DNA of 64,000 nt from Thalassovita mangrovi (GCF_009857745.1 NZ_WWEN01000006.1:124001-188000), one strand, 5' to 3'; numbered from the stretch's first letter, positions 27,009-35,751 are shown. Made by a program: numbers and translations. Notes: generated by a model not told the origin, from the letters alone.

Positions 27009-28223
27009 ATGAAGAGTATAACGAGTGTCCGGTTTCTCGACCGTAGCACAGCCCCGCATATTTCGACTCTGATTTTTCTGGCCGGCATGTCCGCGCTGGC
27101 GATGAACATTTTCCTGCCCTCGCTGCCCGGCATGGCCGAATATTTCGATGCCGATTATTCGGTGATGCAGCTTTCGGTGGCGCTTTACCTTGCCATCAAC
27201 GGCGTGTTGCAGATTTTCGTCGGCCCGCTGTCGGACAAGTTCGGCCGCCGCCCGGTTCTGCTGTGGGGCACCGGGTTGTTCTGCCTCGCCACGCTGGGCT
27301 GCATCCTGTCGACCAGCGAATTCATGTTCCTGGTGTTCCGCATGCTGCAGGCGGTGATCGCGGTGGCGATCGTGCTGTCGCGCGCGGTGGTGCGCGACAT
27401 GTTCCCGCCGGAAAAGGCGGCCTCGATGATGGGCTATGTCACCATGGGCATGTCGCTGGTGCCGATGCTGGGCCCGGCGCTTGGCGGCTACCTGGAATCG
27501 CTGTTCAGCTGGAAAGCCTCCTTCGTGCTGCTGCTGGCCTGCGGCGTGACGCTGTTTTGCCTGATCTGGCTCGACCTGGGCGAAACCGCGCCGAAGAACG
27601 GCAATTCGGTCGGCCAGCAGTTCCGCGAATATCCCGAATTGCTGGTCTCGCAGCGGTTCTGGGGCTATTGCATGGCTTCGGCGCTGAATGCGGGGGCGTT
27701 CTTCGCCTATCTCGGCGGCGGGCCCTTCGTGGGCACCGAGGTGTTCAACCTGTCGCCGGAAAAGGTGGGGCTCTATTTCGCCATGCCGGGGATCGGGTAC
27801 TTCATCGGCAATTTCATCTCGGGGCGGTTTTCCGCCCGGATCGGGGTCAACCCGATGATCCTGCGCGGCACGATGATCACCTCGGGCGGGCTGCTGCTGT
27901 CGCTGCTGCTCAGCCTGTGCGGCTTCCATCACCCGGTGCTGTTCTACGGCTCGATGGTCTTCGTCGGCATCGGCAACGGCATGACCATTCCCAACGCGAC
28001 CTCGGGGATGCTGTCGGTGCGGCCGCACCTGGCCGGCACCGCCTCGGGACTGGGCGGCACGATGATGATCGGCGGCGGCGCGGCGCTATCTGCGCTGGCG
28101 GGCGTGTTGCTGACGCCGGGATCGACCGAAGTGCCGCTGGTCGGGCTGATGACAGCGACCTCGCTGGCCTCGATCCTGTTCATCCGGATGGTCGTCCGGC
28201 GGGAACGGTTGGTGGGAATCTGA
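27009..28223 (+). CDS. MFS transporter, Bcr/CflA drug-resistance type
   Basis: 404 residues with twelve inner-membrane helices. Motif A appears as GPLSDKFGRRPVLLWG after helix 2 (about residues 74-89), and the antiporter motif C region MGMSLVPMLGPALGGYLES is in helix 5, placing it with the Bcr/CflA H+ antiporters. Substrate unknown. It is divergent from pccB, shares its operator region, and is followed by the pccR-like gene 72 bp downstream, so it may export or import a compound linked to propionate or short-chain acyl metabolism. That is an inference from position. The ribosome site is weak. Confidence 0.85.
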   Translation: MKSITSVRFLDRSTAPHISTLIFLAGMSALAMNIFLPSLPGMAEYFDADYSVMQLSVALYLAINGVLQIFVGPLSDKFGRRPVLLWGTGLFCLATLGCILSTSEFMFLVFRMLQAVIAVAIVLSRAVVRDMFPPEKAASMMGYVTMGMSLVPMLGPALGGYLESLFSWKASFVLLLACGVTLFCLIWLDLGETAPKNGNSVGQQFREYPELLVSQRFWGYCMASALNAGAFFAYLGGGPFVGTEVFNLSPEKVGLYFAMPGIGYFIGNFISGRFSARIGVNPMILRGTMITSGGLLLSLLLSLCGFHHPVLFYGSMVFVGIGNGMTIPNATSGMLSVRPHLAGTASGLGGTMMIGGGAALSALAGVLLTPGSTEVPLVGLMTATSLASILFIRMVVRRERLVGI

Positions 28224-28240
28224 CCCCTTGCGCCCGCGGG

Positions 28241-28271
28241 TTTGCAAATCTAGGCTTTGCCAATCGCAAAA
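28241..28271. promoter_or_regulatory. pccR: TTTGCAAA operator upstream of the PccR-like gene
   Basis: TTTGCAAA at 28241-28248 is followed by TTTGCCAATCGCAAAA (28256-28271), an imperfect dyad. The block ends 24 bp before the regulator start. It matches the motif seen before pccB and suggests autoregulation. Confidence 0.55.
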
Positions 28272-28295
28272 CTGTAAACCCATCGGGTGCGGATC

Positions 28296-29693
28296 ATGGC
28301 CACACAAAAACTCTATGCCGGCGCAAAGCTGCGCGAAACCCGTCTGCGACTGGGGCTGACGCAGAAGGAATTCGCCACCAAGCTGGGCGTGTCGCTGCCC
28401 TATCTGAACCAGATGGAAAACAACAACCGGCCGGTATCCACCACGGTCGTTCTGGCGCTGGCGCAGGAATTCGGCTTCGACGTGACCGAACTGTCGACCG
28501 GCGACAGCGAACGCCTGGTCAGCGACATGCGCGAAGCGATCGCCGACCCGGTCTTTGCCGACAACATGCCGCCCCTGGCCGATCTGCGCCTCACCGCCTC
28601 GAACGCCCCGGCACTGGCGCGCGCGTTCCTGGACCTGCACCGGGCCTATCGGCAGACCCATGAACGGCTGGCGTCGCTAGACGAAGCATTGGGGCGCGAA
28701 GACAGCCGCACCCAGCCCTCCCCCTGGGAAGAGGTGCGCGATTTCTTCCATTACTGCGACAACTACATCGACGCGGTGGACCGCGCTGCGGAACATTTCG
28801 CAGACCAGACCGGGCCGGGCGGTATCCGGCTGCACGCGCTGAAGGCGCTGAAATCGGCCGGGCTGACGATCAATTTCAGCGACAAGGCCAAGCTGCGCAG
28901 CTTCGACCCCGAAACCCGCACCCTGAGCATTTCGTCGCGGATGGCACCGGAAACCCAGACCTTCCAGTTGCTGCTGCAGATCGCCCTGATGCAACAGGAC
29001 AAGCTGCTGGAGGCGACGCTCGATTTCGCCCGATTCCAGTCGGAGGAAGCCCGCACCATCGCCAAGATCGGGTTGGCAAATTACTTCGCGGGTGCGGCCC
29101 TGATGCCCTACGGCGATTTCCTGGCCGCGGCGCAGGAAACCCGGCACGACCTGGAACTGCTGTCGCACCGCTTCGGCGCCTCGATCGAACAGGTGGCGCA
29201 CCGGTTGTCGACGCTGCAGCGCCCCGGCGCCAAGGGCATCCCGTTCTTCTTCGTCCGGGTCGATCAGGCCGGCACCATCACCAAGCGCCATTCGGCCACC
29301 CGGCTGCAATTCGCCCGCTTCGGCGGCGCCTGCCCCTTGTGGAACGTGCACAGGGCGTTCGAAAGCCCGGGACGTTTCCTGCGCCAGCTGGCCGAAACGC
29401 CCGACGGGGTGCGCTATATCAACCTGGCGCGGGACGTGTCGAAATCGGGCGGGTCCTTCGGCGCGCCGGTGCGCCGCTTCGCCATCGCTTTGGGCTGCGA
29501 AACCCGCCATGCCGCCGATCTGGTCTATGCCGACGATCTGGATCTGAACAACCCGCTGGCCTATGAGCCGATCGGGATTTCCTGCCGTATCTGCGAACGC
29601 ACCGAATGCCATCAGCGTTCGGTGCCGCCGCTGGAACGGAAGCTGACCATCGACGCCAACGAGCGCGATCTGCTGCCCTATAAGGTCGGCTGA
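28296..29693 (+). CDS. pccR: Short-chain fatty acyl-CoA regulator (PccR/ScfR family)
   Basis: 465 residues. An XRE-type helix-turn-helix is at about residues 8-62 (LRETRLRLGLTQKEFATKLG, PYLNQMENNNRPVS). A long effector domain follows, and the C-terminal DUF2083 domain has a cysteine cluster CRICERTECHQRSVPP (about 438-453), the hallmark of ScfR regulators. PccR of Rhodobacter sphaeroides activates propionyl-CoA carboxylase genes in response to a short-chain acyl-CoA; the neighbouring pccB, pccA and mcm and the TTTGCAAA sites agree with that role. The ATG at 28296 is preferred to the GTG at 28287. RamB and PrpC-type regulators are relatives. Confidence 0.9.
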   Translation: MATQKLYAGAKLRETRLRLGLTQKEFATKLGVSLPYLNQMENNNRPVSTTVVLALAQEFGFDVTELSTGDSERLVSDMREAIADPVFADNMPPLADLRLTASNAPALARAFLDLHRAYRQTHERLASLDEALGREDSRTQPSPWEEVRDFFHYCDNYIDAVDRAAEHFADQTGPGGIRLHALKALKSAGLTINFSDKAKLRSFDPETRTLSISSRMAPETQTFQLLLQIALMQQDKLLEATLDFARFQSEEARTIAKIGLANYFAGAALMPYGDFLAAAQETRHDLELLSHRFGASIEQVAHRLSTLQRPGAKGIPFFFVRVDQAGTITKRHSATRLQFARFGGACPLWNVHRAFESPGRFLRQLAETPDGVRYINLARDVSKSGGSFGAPVRRFAIALGCETRHAADLVYADDLDLNNPLAYEPIGISCRICERTECHQRSVPPLERKLTIDANERDLLPYKVG

Positions 29694-30017
29694 GCACCAA
29701 GCCGGGCCAGCGCTAGTCCGCGGGGCGGCGCTGCGACGATCCGGCATGGCAGTTTATCCCGCCAAACCCATGCGCCCTGTCAGCATCGGAACCAACCCCT
29801 CAAACGCGCCAGCCCGTGCGGGCGGACTGGCGCTGGCCCGGCGGCCTGACGGCCTCGTTCCGGGCTGGAACTCTTCCGAAAACTGGCAAGGCACGAAAAA
29901 GGGCGGCAACTTGCGTTGCCGCCCTCCCCCGAGGGAAATTACTCGTACCGTACCTCTTGGCGCCGGGGACCGGTGGGAGGCATGACGCCCCCGCCCCGGT
30001 CGCGGCGCGTCCGGTTC
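29694..30017. other. Intergenic region between pccR and the DUF465 gene
   Basis: 324 bp between convergent genes. It holds the DUF465 terminator at 29896-29925 and a weaker dyad near 29808-29831 (GCCAGCCCG/CGGGC..CTGGC) that may end the pccR transcript. I see no gene; the plus-strand frame starting at 29746 has no ribosome site and no recognisable product. Confidence 0.5.
29896..29925 (-). terminator. Terminator of the DUF465 gene
   Basis: Perfect stem GGGCGGCAAC / GTTGCCGCCC with loop TTGC, followed on the minus strand by five T residues. It lies about 95 bp after the stop. Confidence 0.85.
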
Positions 30018-30260
30018 TTACGCCTGCTCTTTCAGATAGGCGTAGATTTCGTCCTTCAGCGCGGCGCGGCGCTTGCGCAGGTCGACCTCCGCCAGTTCCT
30101 CGACCGGTTCGACATTGGTTTCGGCGCGATGCACCGTGCGGTTCAGCTCGTGATACTCATCCGCCAGCTTGACGAAATGGTTGTCGCTGACCTTCAGCGC
30201 ATGGATTTTCTCTGCGAATTCGGGGAATTCTTCGTGCAGTTCGTGGGGGGTGTTAGACAT
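30018..30260 (-). CDS. DUF465/YdcH-family small coiled-coil protein
   Basis: 80 residues, mostly alpha-helical. It begins MSNTPHELHEEFPEFAEKIH and ends LRKRRAALKDEIYAYLKEQA, the typical YdcH/DUF465 layout of a short N-terminal segment, the HFVKLADEYHELNRTVHR helix and a C-terminal (R/K)KR..LKDEI helix. Family members are abundant small cytoplasmic proteins, often stress- or oxygen-responsive, without a defined biochemical role. An FNR-like box (TTGACACGGATCAA) 61-74 bp upstream hints at control by oxygen. Confidence 0.85.
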   Translation of the reverse strand: MSNTPHELHEEFPEFAEKIHALKVSDNHFVKLADEYHELNRTVHRAETNVEPVEELAEVDLRKRRAALKDEIYAYLKEQA

Positions 30261-30320
30261 CGCGCGGTCTCCTTTGATTCTGTTGTAGCGGACCCTAGCC
30301 TTTACCGGAGCGCCGCAACT

Positions 30321-30334
30321 TTGACACGGATCAA
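30321..30334 (-). promoter_or_regulatory. Possible FnrL/Crp-family box upstream of the DUF465 gene
   Basis: TTGAC-N4-ATCAA is one base from the TTGAT-N4-ATCAA consensus of FNR-type regulators. It is centred about 67 bp before the start codon of the DUF465 gene, a suitable distance for activation. Confidence 0.4.
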
Positions 30335-30382
30335 AAGCGCGGCGGAGATACCGGTTTTTCGGGGATTTTTTCGGTTGCGCGT

Positions 30383-31390
30383 CTAGAGCCTGTAAACCCG
30401 GTTCGCGGTGCCCGAAAACAGCGCCTGCTGCGCCGCCTCGTCATAGCGCGCCGCGATCTTCTTCATCGCGTTCCAATAGGTCACGTAACCGACCGACAGC
30501 TTGTCGACCGGGAAGTTGCTTTCGAACATCGCGCGCTCGGGGCCGAAGATGTCGATCATGTGGTGATAGTAATGCGCCTGCGCCTCGACCAGCTCGTCCG
30601 ATGTGGGCGGGGTGTTGCGGCTGTCCCAGCCAAACCCATTGACCGGCATCGCCAGCCCGCCGAGCTTCGCCACCACGTTGGGGCACTCGGCGATGGCGGC
30701 CATTTCGTCCTGCCACTGGGCAAAACGATCCTCGCGCCTGCCCTCGAAACGGTGAGTGCCGATGGGCGTGCCGAAGTGATCGAGGATGATGGTGGTGTCC
30801 GGGCAGGCCTTGGCGAGGGACAGGAATTCGCCGTTCTGCGGGTGGAAATGCCAGGTGTCATAGGTCAGCCCGCGCGCCCCCAGCACCCGCACCCCGCGCT
30901 GGAAATCCAGGTCGGTATAGAGATGCGGGATCGGCTGGCCCTGGAACATGAATTTTTCACGCTCCTCGTCCCAGGCCCCGGCATGGCGGATGCCACGAAA
31001 CAGGGGGGATGCCGCTTCGTGCGCGTCCAGCACCGCGTTCAGGGTATCGGTGTCGAGCCGCAGATCGGCATGGGCGACGATCCCGGCGATCTGCGCCTTT
31101 TGCGGCTGTTTCGCGGCCTCAGCGGCGATGCCCGCGACGTAACGGGTTTCCCCCACCGGCGCGAAGGGTTTCGGCGCATCATTGTCATAGGCGGATCGGC
31201 ATTCGATGAACACCGTGCGCGTCACATTGTGCCCCGCCTGGGTGTCGGACCAGAGCTCGCCCAGCTCATAGGTGCTGCCCAGCCTGTCAGCCCAGAAATG
31301 GTGATGCGGATCGGTGATCTCGCGCGCGGGATCGATGATGTCTTCGCGCACCTGGTCGTGCCAGGCGCTCAGGTTTTCCGGATAGTGCAT
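30383..31390 (-). CDS. Amidohydrolase family protein (Amidohydro_2)
   Basis: 335 residues of the TIM-barrel amidohydrolase_2 group (2-pyrone-4,6-dicarboxylate/lactone hydrolase relatives). The metal or general-base HxH pattern is in ITDPHHHFW (about residues 25-33), with TVFIECRSAY, a histidine in GIRHAGAWDEE, ILDHFGTPIG (about 203-212) and a C-terminal FESNFPVDK motif (about 291-299). These enzymes hydrolyse lactones or cyclic amides, or decarboxylate aromatic acids; the substrate is not deducible. It has a strong GGAGGGGAGG ribosome site and seems to be a single-gene unit. Confidence 0.85.
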   Translation of the reverse strand: MHYPENLSAWHDQVREDIIDPAREITDPHHHFWADRLGSTYELGELWSDTQAGHNVTRTVFIECRSAYDNDAPKPFAPVGETRYVAGIAAEAAKQPQKAQIAGIVAHADLRLDTDTLNAVLDAHEAASPLFRGIRHAGAWDEEREKFMFQGQPIPHLYTDLDFQRGVRVLGARGLTYDTWHFHPQNGEFLSLAKACPDTTIILDHFGTPIGTHRFEGRREDRFAQWQDEMAAIAECPNVVAKLGGLAMPVNGFGWDSRNTPPTSDELVEAQAHYYHHMIDIFGPERAMFESNFPVDKLSVGYVTYWNAMKKIAARYDEAAQQALFSGTANRVYRL

Positions 31391-31460
31391 GGGCCTCCCC
31401 TCCCTTTCATTTAGGAAAGATTAGGGGCGGCACCACACGCGGGGCAAATATTCCGGTGCG

Positions 31461-32117
31461 TCACACCTTGGCTTTTCGCCATCCGGCACGCTGGGCATCG
31501 GCCTCGGAACAGAACCAACGCTCCCCCTTCGATGGGGAAATCTTGGTTTTCGAGTAATATTTCTGCCCCGGCATGTGATAGATCTTTTCACCCGAACGGC
31601 TGATATTGCCCTTGATCGCGCATTCCTTGCTGCCGACGAGTTTACCGGCTGTTCGGATCAGGCGGAATTGCGCAGGCGACTGGACCTGCATCCCCATGAG
31701 GCCAGCCATGCGCGCCCGCGCCCGGTCTTCCGCCGGAACGTAGCGCGTCGAATATTTCCGGTATGCGAAAGCGACGCCGTTTGAAACCAGCGCTTCGCCG
31801 ACATCCTGCCCGTCGATCCGGCACGTCGCAACGACGCGCCCGTATTGGTCCGTGTCCAGCGCCTCGCATTCGGCCTGCTTGCCCGCGAAGGCCCGATCGG
31901 CCCAGGCTGCCGCCCACGCCCCGCAGTCCCATGCGACCTTCTGTTCGGTTCGGCAGCGTTGCGATGATTCCGGCGCATCTATACCGTGCAACCGCACCCG
32001 CACACCCCCGACATCAAGGGTATCGGCGTCGACCACCCTCACCAGCCCCTGTGGTGCGGCAAAAGCCATGACCGGAAGGAAGAGCGCCAGAATGAGCAGG
32101 TTAAGAATCTTTAACAT
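31461..32117 (-). CDS. Secreted thermonuclease family protein
   Basis: 218 residues. A signal peptide (about 1-20, ending VMAFAAPQ) is followed by a staphylococcal-nuclease domain: [20 protein letters not shown] then [10 protein letters not shown], with the catalytic Arg/Glu, and YGRVVATCR with the second Arg. The C-terminal extension (about 160-218) has an Excalibur-like or SH3-like pattern [19 protein letters not shown] and ends [16 protein letters not shown], a motif common in bacterial thermonuclease-like proteins. It probably degrades nucleic acid in the periplasm or outside. Its Shine-Dalgarno lies in the loop of a perfect 12-bp dyad directly upstream. Confidence 0.85.
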   Translation of the reverse strand: MLKILNLLILALFLPVMAFAAPQGLVRVVDADTLDVGGVRVRLHGIDAPESSQRCRTEQKVAWDCGAWAAAWADRAFAGKQAECEALDTDQYGRVVATCRIDGQDVGEALVSNGVAFAYRKYSTRYVPAEDRARARMAGLMGMQVQSPAQFRLIRTAGKLVGSKECAIKGNISRSGEKIYHMPGQKYYSKTKISPSKGERWFCSEADAQRAGWRKAKV

Positions 32118-32149
32118 AAAGTTAACGTGGCTCCCGTCACGTTAACTTT
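32118..32149 (-). promoter_or_regulatory. Perfect 12-bp dyad enclosing the nuclease ribosome site
   Basis: AAAGTTAACGTG (32118-32129) and CACGTTAACTTT (32138-32149) pair perfectly around an 8-base spacer. On the minus strand the spacer reads ACGGGAGC, the only Shine-Dalgarno-like sequence before the nuclease ATG, which starts right after the dyad. It could be an operator, a regulatory RNA hairpin, or the terminator of the upstream betA gene, 18 bp away. Confidence 0.65.
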
Positions 32150-32167
32150 CAAGAGATTTCCACACCT

Positions 32168-33826
32168 CTAGCGCTGCTCGGTCTGCCATTTCGGGTGCAC
32201 CCACGGGGCTTCATTCGCGGCGGGCAGCATGCCGCGCCCCAGCAGGTGATCGCTGACCTTTTCGCCCACCATGATCGACGGAGCGTTCAGGTTGCCATTG
32301 GTGATGCGCGGGAAGATCGAGCTGTCGGCCACCCGCAGCCCATCGACCCCGATCACCCGCGCCTGCGGGTCGACAACCGCCAACGGATCGTCGGCGGCAC
32401 CCATCCGGCAGGTGCCGCAAGGGTGATAGGCGCTTTCGGCATGGTCGCGGATGAAACTGTCGATCTCGTCGTCGCTCTGCAATTCGTCGCCCGGCTGGAT
32501 CGCGTGGCGGACGTAAGGCGCGAAGGCCTCCTGCCCGAAGATTTCGCGGGTCAGCCGGATGCAGGCACGGAAATCGCGCCAGTCGCTGTCCTGGCTCATG
32601 TAGTTGAAACGGATCGCCGGGGCGTCCTTGGGATCGGCGCTGCTGAGCGTGACGGAGCCGCGCGAGGCGCTGCGCATCGGGCCGACATGGGCCTGGAACC
32701 CGTGACCTTCCGCCGCCGCCTTGCCGTCGTAGCGCACCGCGAGGGGAAGGAAATGATACTGGATATCGGGGTATTGCACGCCTGCACGCGAGCGGATGAA
32801 GGCGGCGCTTTCGAACTGGTTCGACGCGCCCAGCCCCGTCTTGGTCAGCAGCCACTGCGCCCCGATCACGCCTTTCCAGAACAGGGTCCAGTAACGATAC
32901 AGCGTGATCGGCTGGCTGGCGGCCATCTGGAAATAGACCTCCAGGTGATCCTGCAGGTTGGCGCCGACACCGGGGCGGTCGGCCACCACGTCGATGCCGT
33001 GTTCGGCCAGATGCCCGGCCGGGCCGATCCCCGACAGCATCAGCAGTTTCGGCGAATTGATCGAGGAAGCGGCCACGATCACCTCGCGCCGGGCGCGGAT
33101 CACCTGTGTTTGTCCTCCGCGCTCGATTTCCACCCCGACGGCACGGCCATTCTCTATCACCACCCGGCGGGCCAGACCCCGGACCAGATCGCAATTGTCC
33201 CGCCGCAAGGCCGGTTTCAGGTAGGCGTTGGCCGCCGACCAGCGCCGGCCGCGCCAGACTGTCTGTTCCATCGGGCCGAAGCCTTCCTGCTTCTCGCCGT
33301 TATAATCGCCGGTGGTCTGGTATCCGGCCTGTCTGCCGGCCTCGACAAACGCGTGATACAGCCTGTTGCGGCGCGGGCCGCGGGTGACATGCAGCGGGCC
33401 GTCCGACCCGCGCCAGGCCGGATCGCCGCCGTGGCCGCCCGAATGCCAATGTTCCATCCGCTTGAAATAGGGCAGCACGTCGGCATAGGACCAGCCCTCG
33501 GCGCCCGCATCGCGCCAATGATCGAAATCGCAGGCATGACCGCGCACGTAAACCATGCCGTTGATGCTGGACGAGCCGCCGATCACCTTGCCGCGCGGGC
33601 AGACCAGGCGGCGCCCCCCGAGATGCGGTTCTGGTTCGGAGCTGTAGCCCCAGTCATACAGCCCCATATTCATCGGGTAGCTCAGCGCCGCCGGCATCTG
33701 GATGAACGGCCCCGCGTCGGTGCCGCCATACTCGATGATCAGCACGCTCGCCCCGGCCTCGCTCAGCCGGTAGGCCATGGCACAGCCCGCCGATCCCGCG
33801 CCCACGATGACAAAATCCGCTTCCAT
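32168..33826 (-). CDS. betA: Choline dehydrogenase (GMC oxidoreductase)
   Basis: 552 residues, like E. coli BetA (556). The N-terminal FAD-binding motif is [20 protein letters not shown] (about residues 8-27), with GMC signature 1 near [20 protein letters not shown] and signature 2 in [17 protein letters not shown]. The catalytic histidine is in HPCGTCRMG (about 466-474), and [15 protein letters not shown] carries the active-site Asn. It oxidises choline to betaine aldehyde, and possibly on to glycine betaine. It lies in the bet/cho locus with betI and choXWV. No betB is present in this window. Confidence 0.92.
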   Translation of the reverse strand: MEADFVIVGAGSAGCAMAYRLSEAGASVLIIEYGGTDAGPFIQMPAALSYPMNMGLYDWGYSSEPEPHLGGRRLVCPRGKVIGGSSSINGMVYVRGHACDFDHWRDAGAEGWSYADVLPYFKRMEHWHSGGHGGDPAWRGSDGPLHVTRGPRRNRLYHAFVEAGRQAGYQTTGDYNGEKQEGFGPMEQTVWRGRRWSAANAYLKPALRRDNCDLVRGLARRVVIENGRAVGVEIERGGQTQVIRARREVIVAASSINSPKLLMLSGIGPAGHLAEHGIDVVADRPGVGANLQDHLEVYFQMAASQPITLYRYWTLFWKGVIGAQWLLTKTGLGASNQFESAAFIRSRAGVQYPDIQYHFLPLAVRYDGKAAAEGHGFQAHVGPMRSASRGSVTLSSADPKDAPAIRFNYMSQDSDWRDFRACIRLTREIFGQEAFAPYVRHAIQPGDELQSDDEIDSFIRDHAESAYHPCGTCRMGAADDPLAVVDPQARVIGVDGLRVADSSIFPRITNGNLNAPSIMVGEKVSDHLLGRGMLPAANEAPWVHPKWQTEQR

Positions 33827-33859
33827 CTCTCTATCCTCAGGTCCGGGCGGCGCCCGGGA

Positions 33860-34129
33860 TCACTCGGCGCACCATCTGGCCTTCATCTGCTTCAGGAATT
33901 CTGCCGTCAGCGGCACATCGGTGCTGGCCAGGACGGTATCCATGCCACAGCGAGGGCAGACAGCCGTTTCGCCCGCCGGGCGGTTGTCGAACGGGGGCTC
34001 CTCGATCCATTCCGTGATCTCGGACGGATCAAAGATCGCAAGGCAGTCGAAACACCCCGCCTGATCGCTTTTCATCAGGGTGTCGCGGTGCCGCGAGCTG
34101 AAGTAATGTGCACGCTCGATATCCATCAT
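33860..34129 (-). CDS. Small zinc-ribbon-like protein between betI and betA
   Basis: 89 residues (86 from the alternative ATG one codon later) with two CxxC pairs, CFDC (about 26-29) and CPRC (about 58-61), which could bind one zinc ion. The rest is SEITEWIEEPPF and a C-terminal AEFLKQMKARWCAE. It looks cytoplasmic. It is 33 bp from betA and 37 bp from betI, all on the same strand, so it is probably part of the bet operon. Similar proteins are annotated only as 'cytoplasmic protein'. Function unknown. Confidence 0.7.
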   Translation of the reverse strand: MMDIERAHYFSSRHRDTLMKSDQAGCFDCLAIFDPSEITEWIEEPPFDNRPAGETAVCPRCGMDTVLASTDVPLTAEFLKQMKARWCAE

Positions 34130-34166
34130 TCGCCCCTCGGGGATGCCCCGCCCTTACCCGGCGGGT

Positions 34167-34751
34167 TCATCTCTCTTCCCTCGCGGCTTCCAGCTCGAAA
34201 CAGCGCAGCACCTGTTCGACCGCATGATCGCGGTCGGGCTGGTCGTGGCCCAGCGTGTGTTTCAGATAGACCCCGTCGATCAGCGCCGCGATGCGGTCGG
34301 CGACCTCGCCCGCGCGGTCGCCCACCAGCGGGCGCAGGCCGTGGCGCAGGTTCGACCGGACACGGGCTTGATAGGCGCGCAACAGCCGCTGCGCCTCGTC
34401 CGACACTTGCGCCAGCACATAAAAATTCAGCCAGGCCGCCACCACGTCGCGGCGGAAATTGGTCTGGCTGAAGCTGGCGCGCACGATCGCCTCGACCCGT
34501 TCGGCCGGGGTTGTCGCCATACCCAGGGCGCCGCGTACCTCCGCCGCGTAAAGCGCCAGAGTGTGGCGCATCGCGGCCAGGAAAATCTGTTCCTTGCCGC
34601 CGAAATAATGATGCGCCAGCGCGCTGGACATGCCGGCGCGCTTGGCGATCTGACTGACCGTCACGTCCAAAGTGCCGCTTTCGCCGATCTCCGCGATTGT
34701 CGCTTTTACAAGCGCGGCGCGGCGTATAGGCTCCATTCCCAGCTTAGGCAT
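34167..34751 (-). CDS. betI: TetR-family choline-responsive repressor BetI
   Basis: 194 residues. The TetR helix-turn-helix is at about residues 8-55 (RRAALVKATIAEIGESG, VSQIAKRAGMSSALAHHYFG). The C-terminal ligand domain has the BetI-type FRRDVVAAWLNFYV and the conserved RRxLL-like RLLRAYQARVRSNL. BetI represses choline uptake and oxidation genes until choline is present. It is divergent from choX, with a TTGAC/GTCAA dyad (34790-34803) between them as its likely operator. Length matches E. coli BetI (195). Confidence 0.93.
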   Translation of the reverse strand: MPKLGMEPIRRAALVKATIAEIGESGTLDVTVSQIAKRAGMSSALAHHYFGGKEQIFLAAMRHTLALYAAEVRGALGMATTPAERVEAIVRASFSQTNFRRDVVAAWLNFYVLAQVSDEAQRLLRAYQARVRSNLRHGLRPLVGDRAGEVADRIAALIDGVYLKHTLGHDQPDRDHAVEQVLRCFELEAAREER

Positions 34752-34789
34752 GCAGAAACTCCTTGCCAGAAAAAGCTAGAAGTATTTTT

Positions 34790-34803
34790 ATTGACTCGTC
34801 AAT
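34790..34803. promoter_or_regulatory. Candidate BetI operator
   Basis: ATTGAC-TC-GTCAAT, a perfect 6-bp inverted repeat, in the 76-bp divergent promoter region between betI and choX. TTGA/TCAA half-sites are the known BetI recognition elements. Confidence 0.65.
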
Positions 34804-34827
34804 CAAGAAAAAATCAGGGAGGTCGCA

Positions 34828-35751
34828 ATGACCATCAAATCGACGCTTTCCGTGCTGGCCCTGCTGGCCGCCACCCCCGCTTTGGCCGATTGCGGCGAGG
34901 TCACTTTCTCCGACGTGGGCTGGACCGACATCACCGCCACCACAGCCGCGACCACCGTGGTGCTGGAAGCCCTGGGCTATGACACCGACATCAAGGTGCT
35001 GTCGGTGCCGGTGACCTATACCTCGCTGGCGGGCGGCGACGTGGACGTGTTCCTGGGCAACTGGATGCCGACGATGGAGGCCGATATCGCCCCCTATCGC
35101 GACGCCGGAACCGTCGACACCGTGCGCGCCAACCTTCAGGGCGCGAAATACACCCTGGCGGTGAACAAGGTGGCCGCCGATCTGGGCATCAAGGATTTCG
35201 CCGATATCGCGGCGCAGAAGGACGCGCTGGACGGCAAGATCTACGGTATCGAGCCGGGCAATGACGGCAACCGGCTGATCATGGACATGATCGCCGGAAA
35301 CGCCTTTGGCCTTGACGGGTTCGAGGTGGTGGAAAGCTCCGAACAGGGGATGCTGGCGCAGGTGGCGCGGGCCGACCGCAAGGGCGAACCGGTGGTGTTC
35401 CTGGGCTGGGAACCGCACCCGATGAACGCCAATTTCGACATGTCCTATCTGACCGGCGGCGATGACTGGTTCGGCCCGAACCTGGGCGGCGCTACCGTTT
35501 ATACCAACACCCGCGCGGGGTATGTCAGCGAATGCCCGAATGTCGGCAAGCTGCTGACCAACCTGGAATTCTCGCTGGCGATGGAAAACGAAATCATGGG
35601 CGCGATCCTGAATGACGGCACCGACCCGGCCGATGCGGCGGGGGCGTGGCTGAAGGCCAACCCCGCGTCGCTCAGCGGCTGGCTCGACGGCGTGACCACC
35701 AAGGATGGCGGCGACGCGATGGCCGCCGTCAAGGGCGCGCTCGGGCTCTGA
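34828..35751 (+). CDS. choX: Choline ABC transporter substrate-binding protein
   Basis: 307 residues. A signal peptide (about 1-21, ending TPALADCG) is followed by a periplasmic binding protein of the OpuAC/ProX type: VTFSDVGWTDITATTAATT, DVDVFLGNWMPTMEADIAPY and VVFLGWEPHPMNANFDMSYL. Tryptophan and tyrosine residues in these segments form the aromatic box for the trimethylammonium group in ChoX. It delivers choline to ChoWV. Excellent GGGAGG ribosome site. First gene of the operon facing away from betI. Confidence 0.93.
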   Translation: MTIKSTLSVLALLAATPALADCGEVTFSDVGWTDITATTAATTVVLEALGYDTDIKVLSVPVTYTSLAGGDVDVFLGNWMPTMEADIAPYRDAGTVDTVRANLQGAKYTLAVNKVAADLGIKDFADIAAQKDALDGKIYGIEPGNDGNRLIMDMIAGNAFGLDGFEVVESSEQGMLAQVARADRKGEPVVFLGWEPHPMNANFDMSYLTGGDDWFGPNLGGATVYTNTRAGYVSECPNVGKLLTNLEFSLAMENEIMGAILNDGTDPADAAGAWLKANPASLSGWLDGVTTKDGGDAMAAVKGALGL

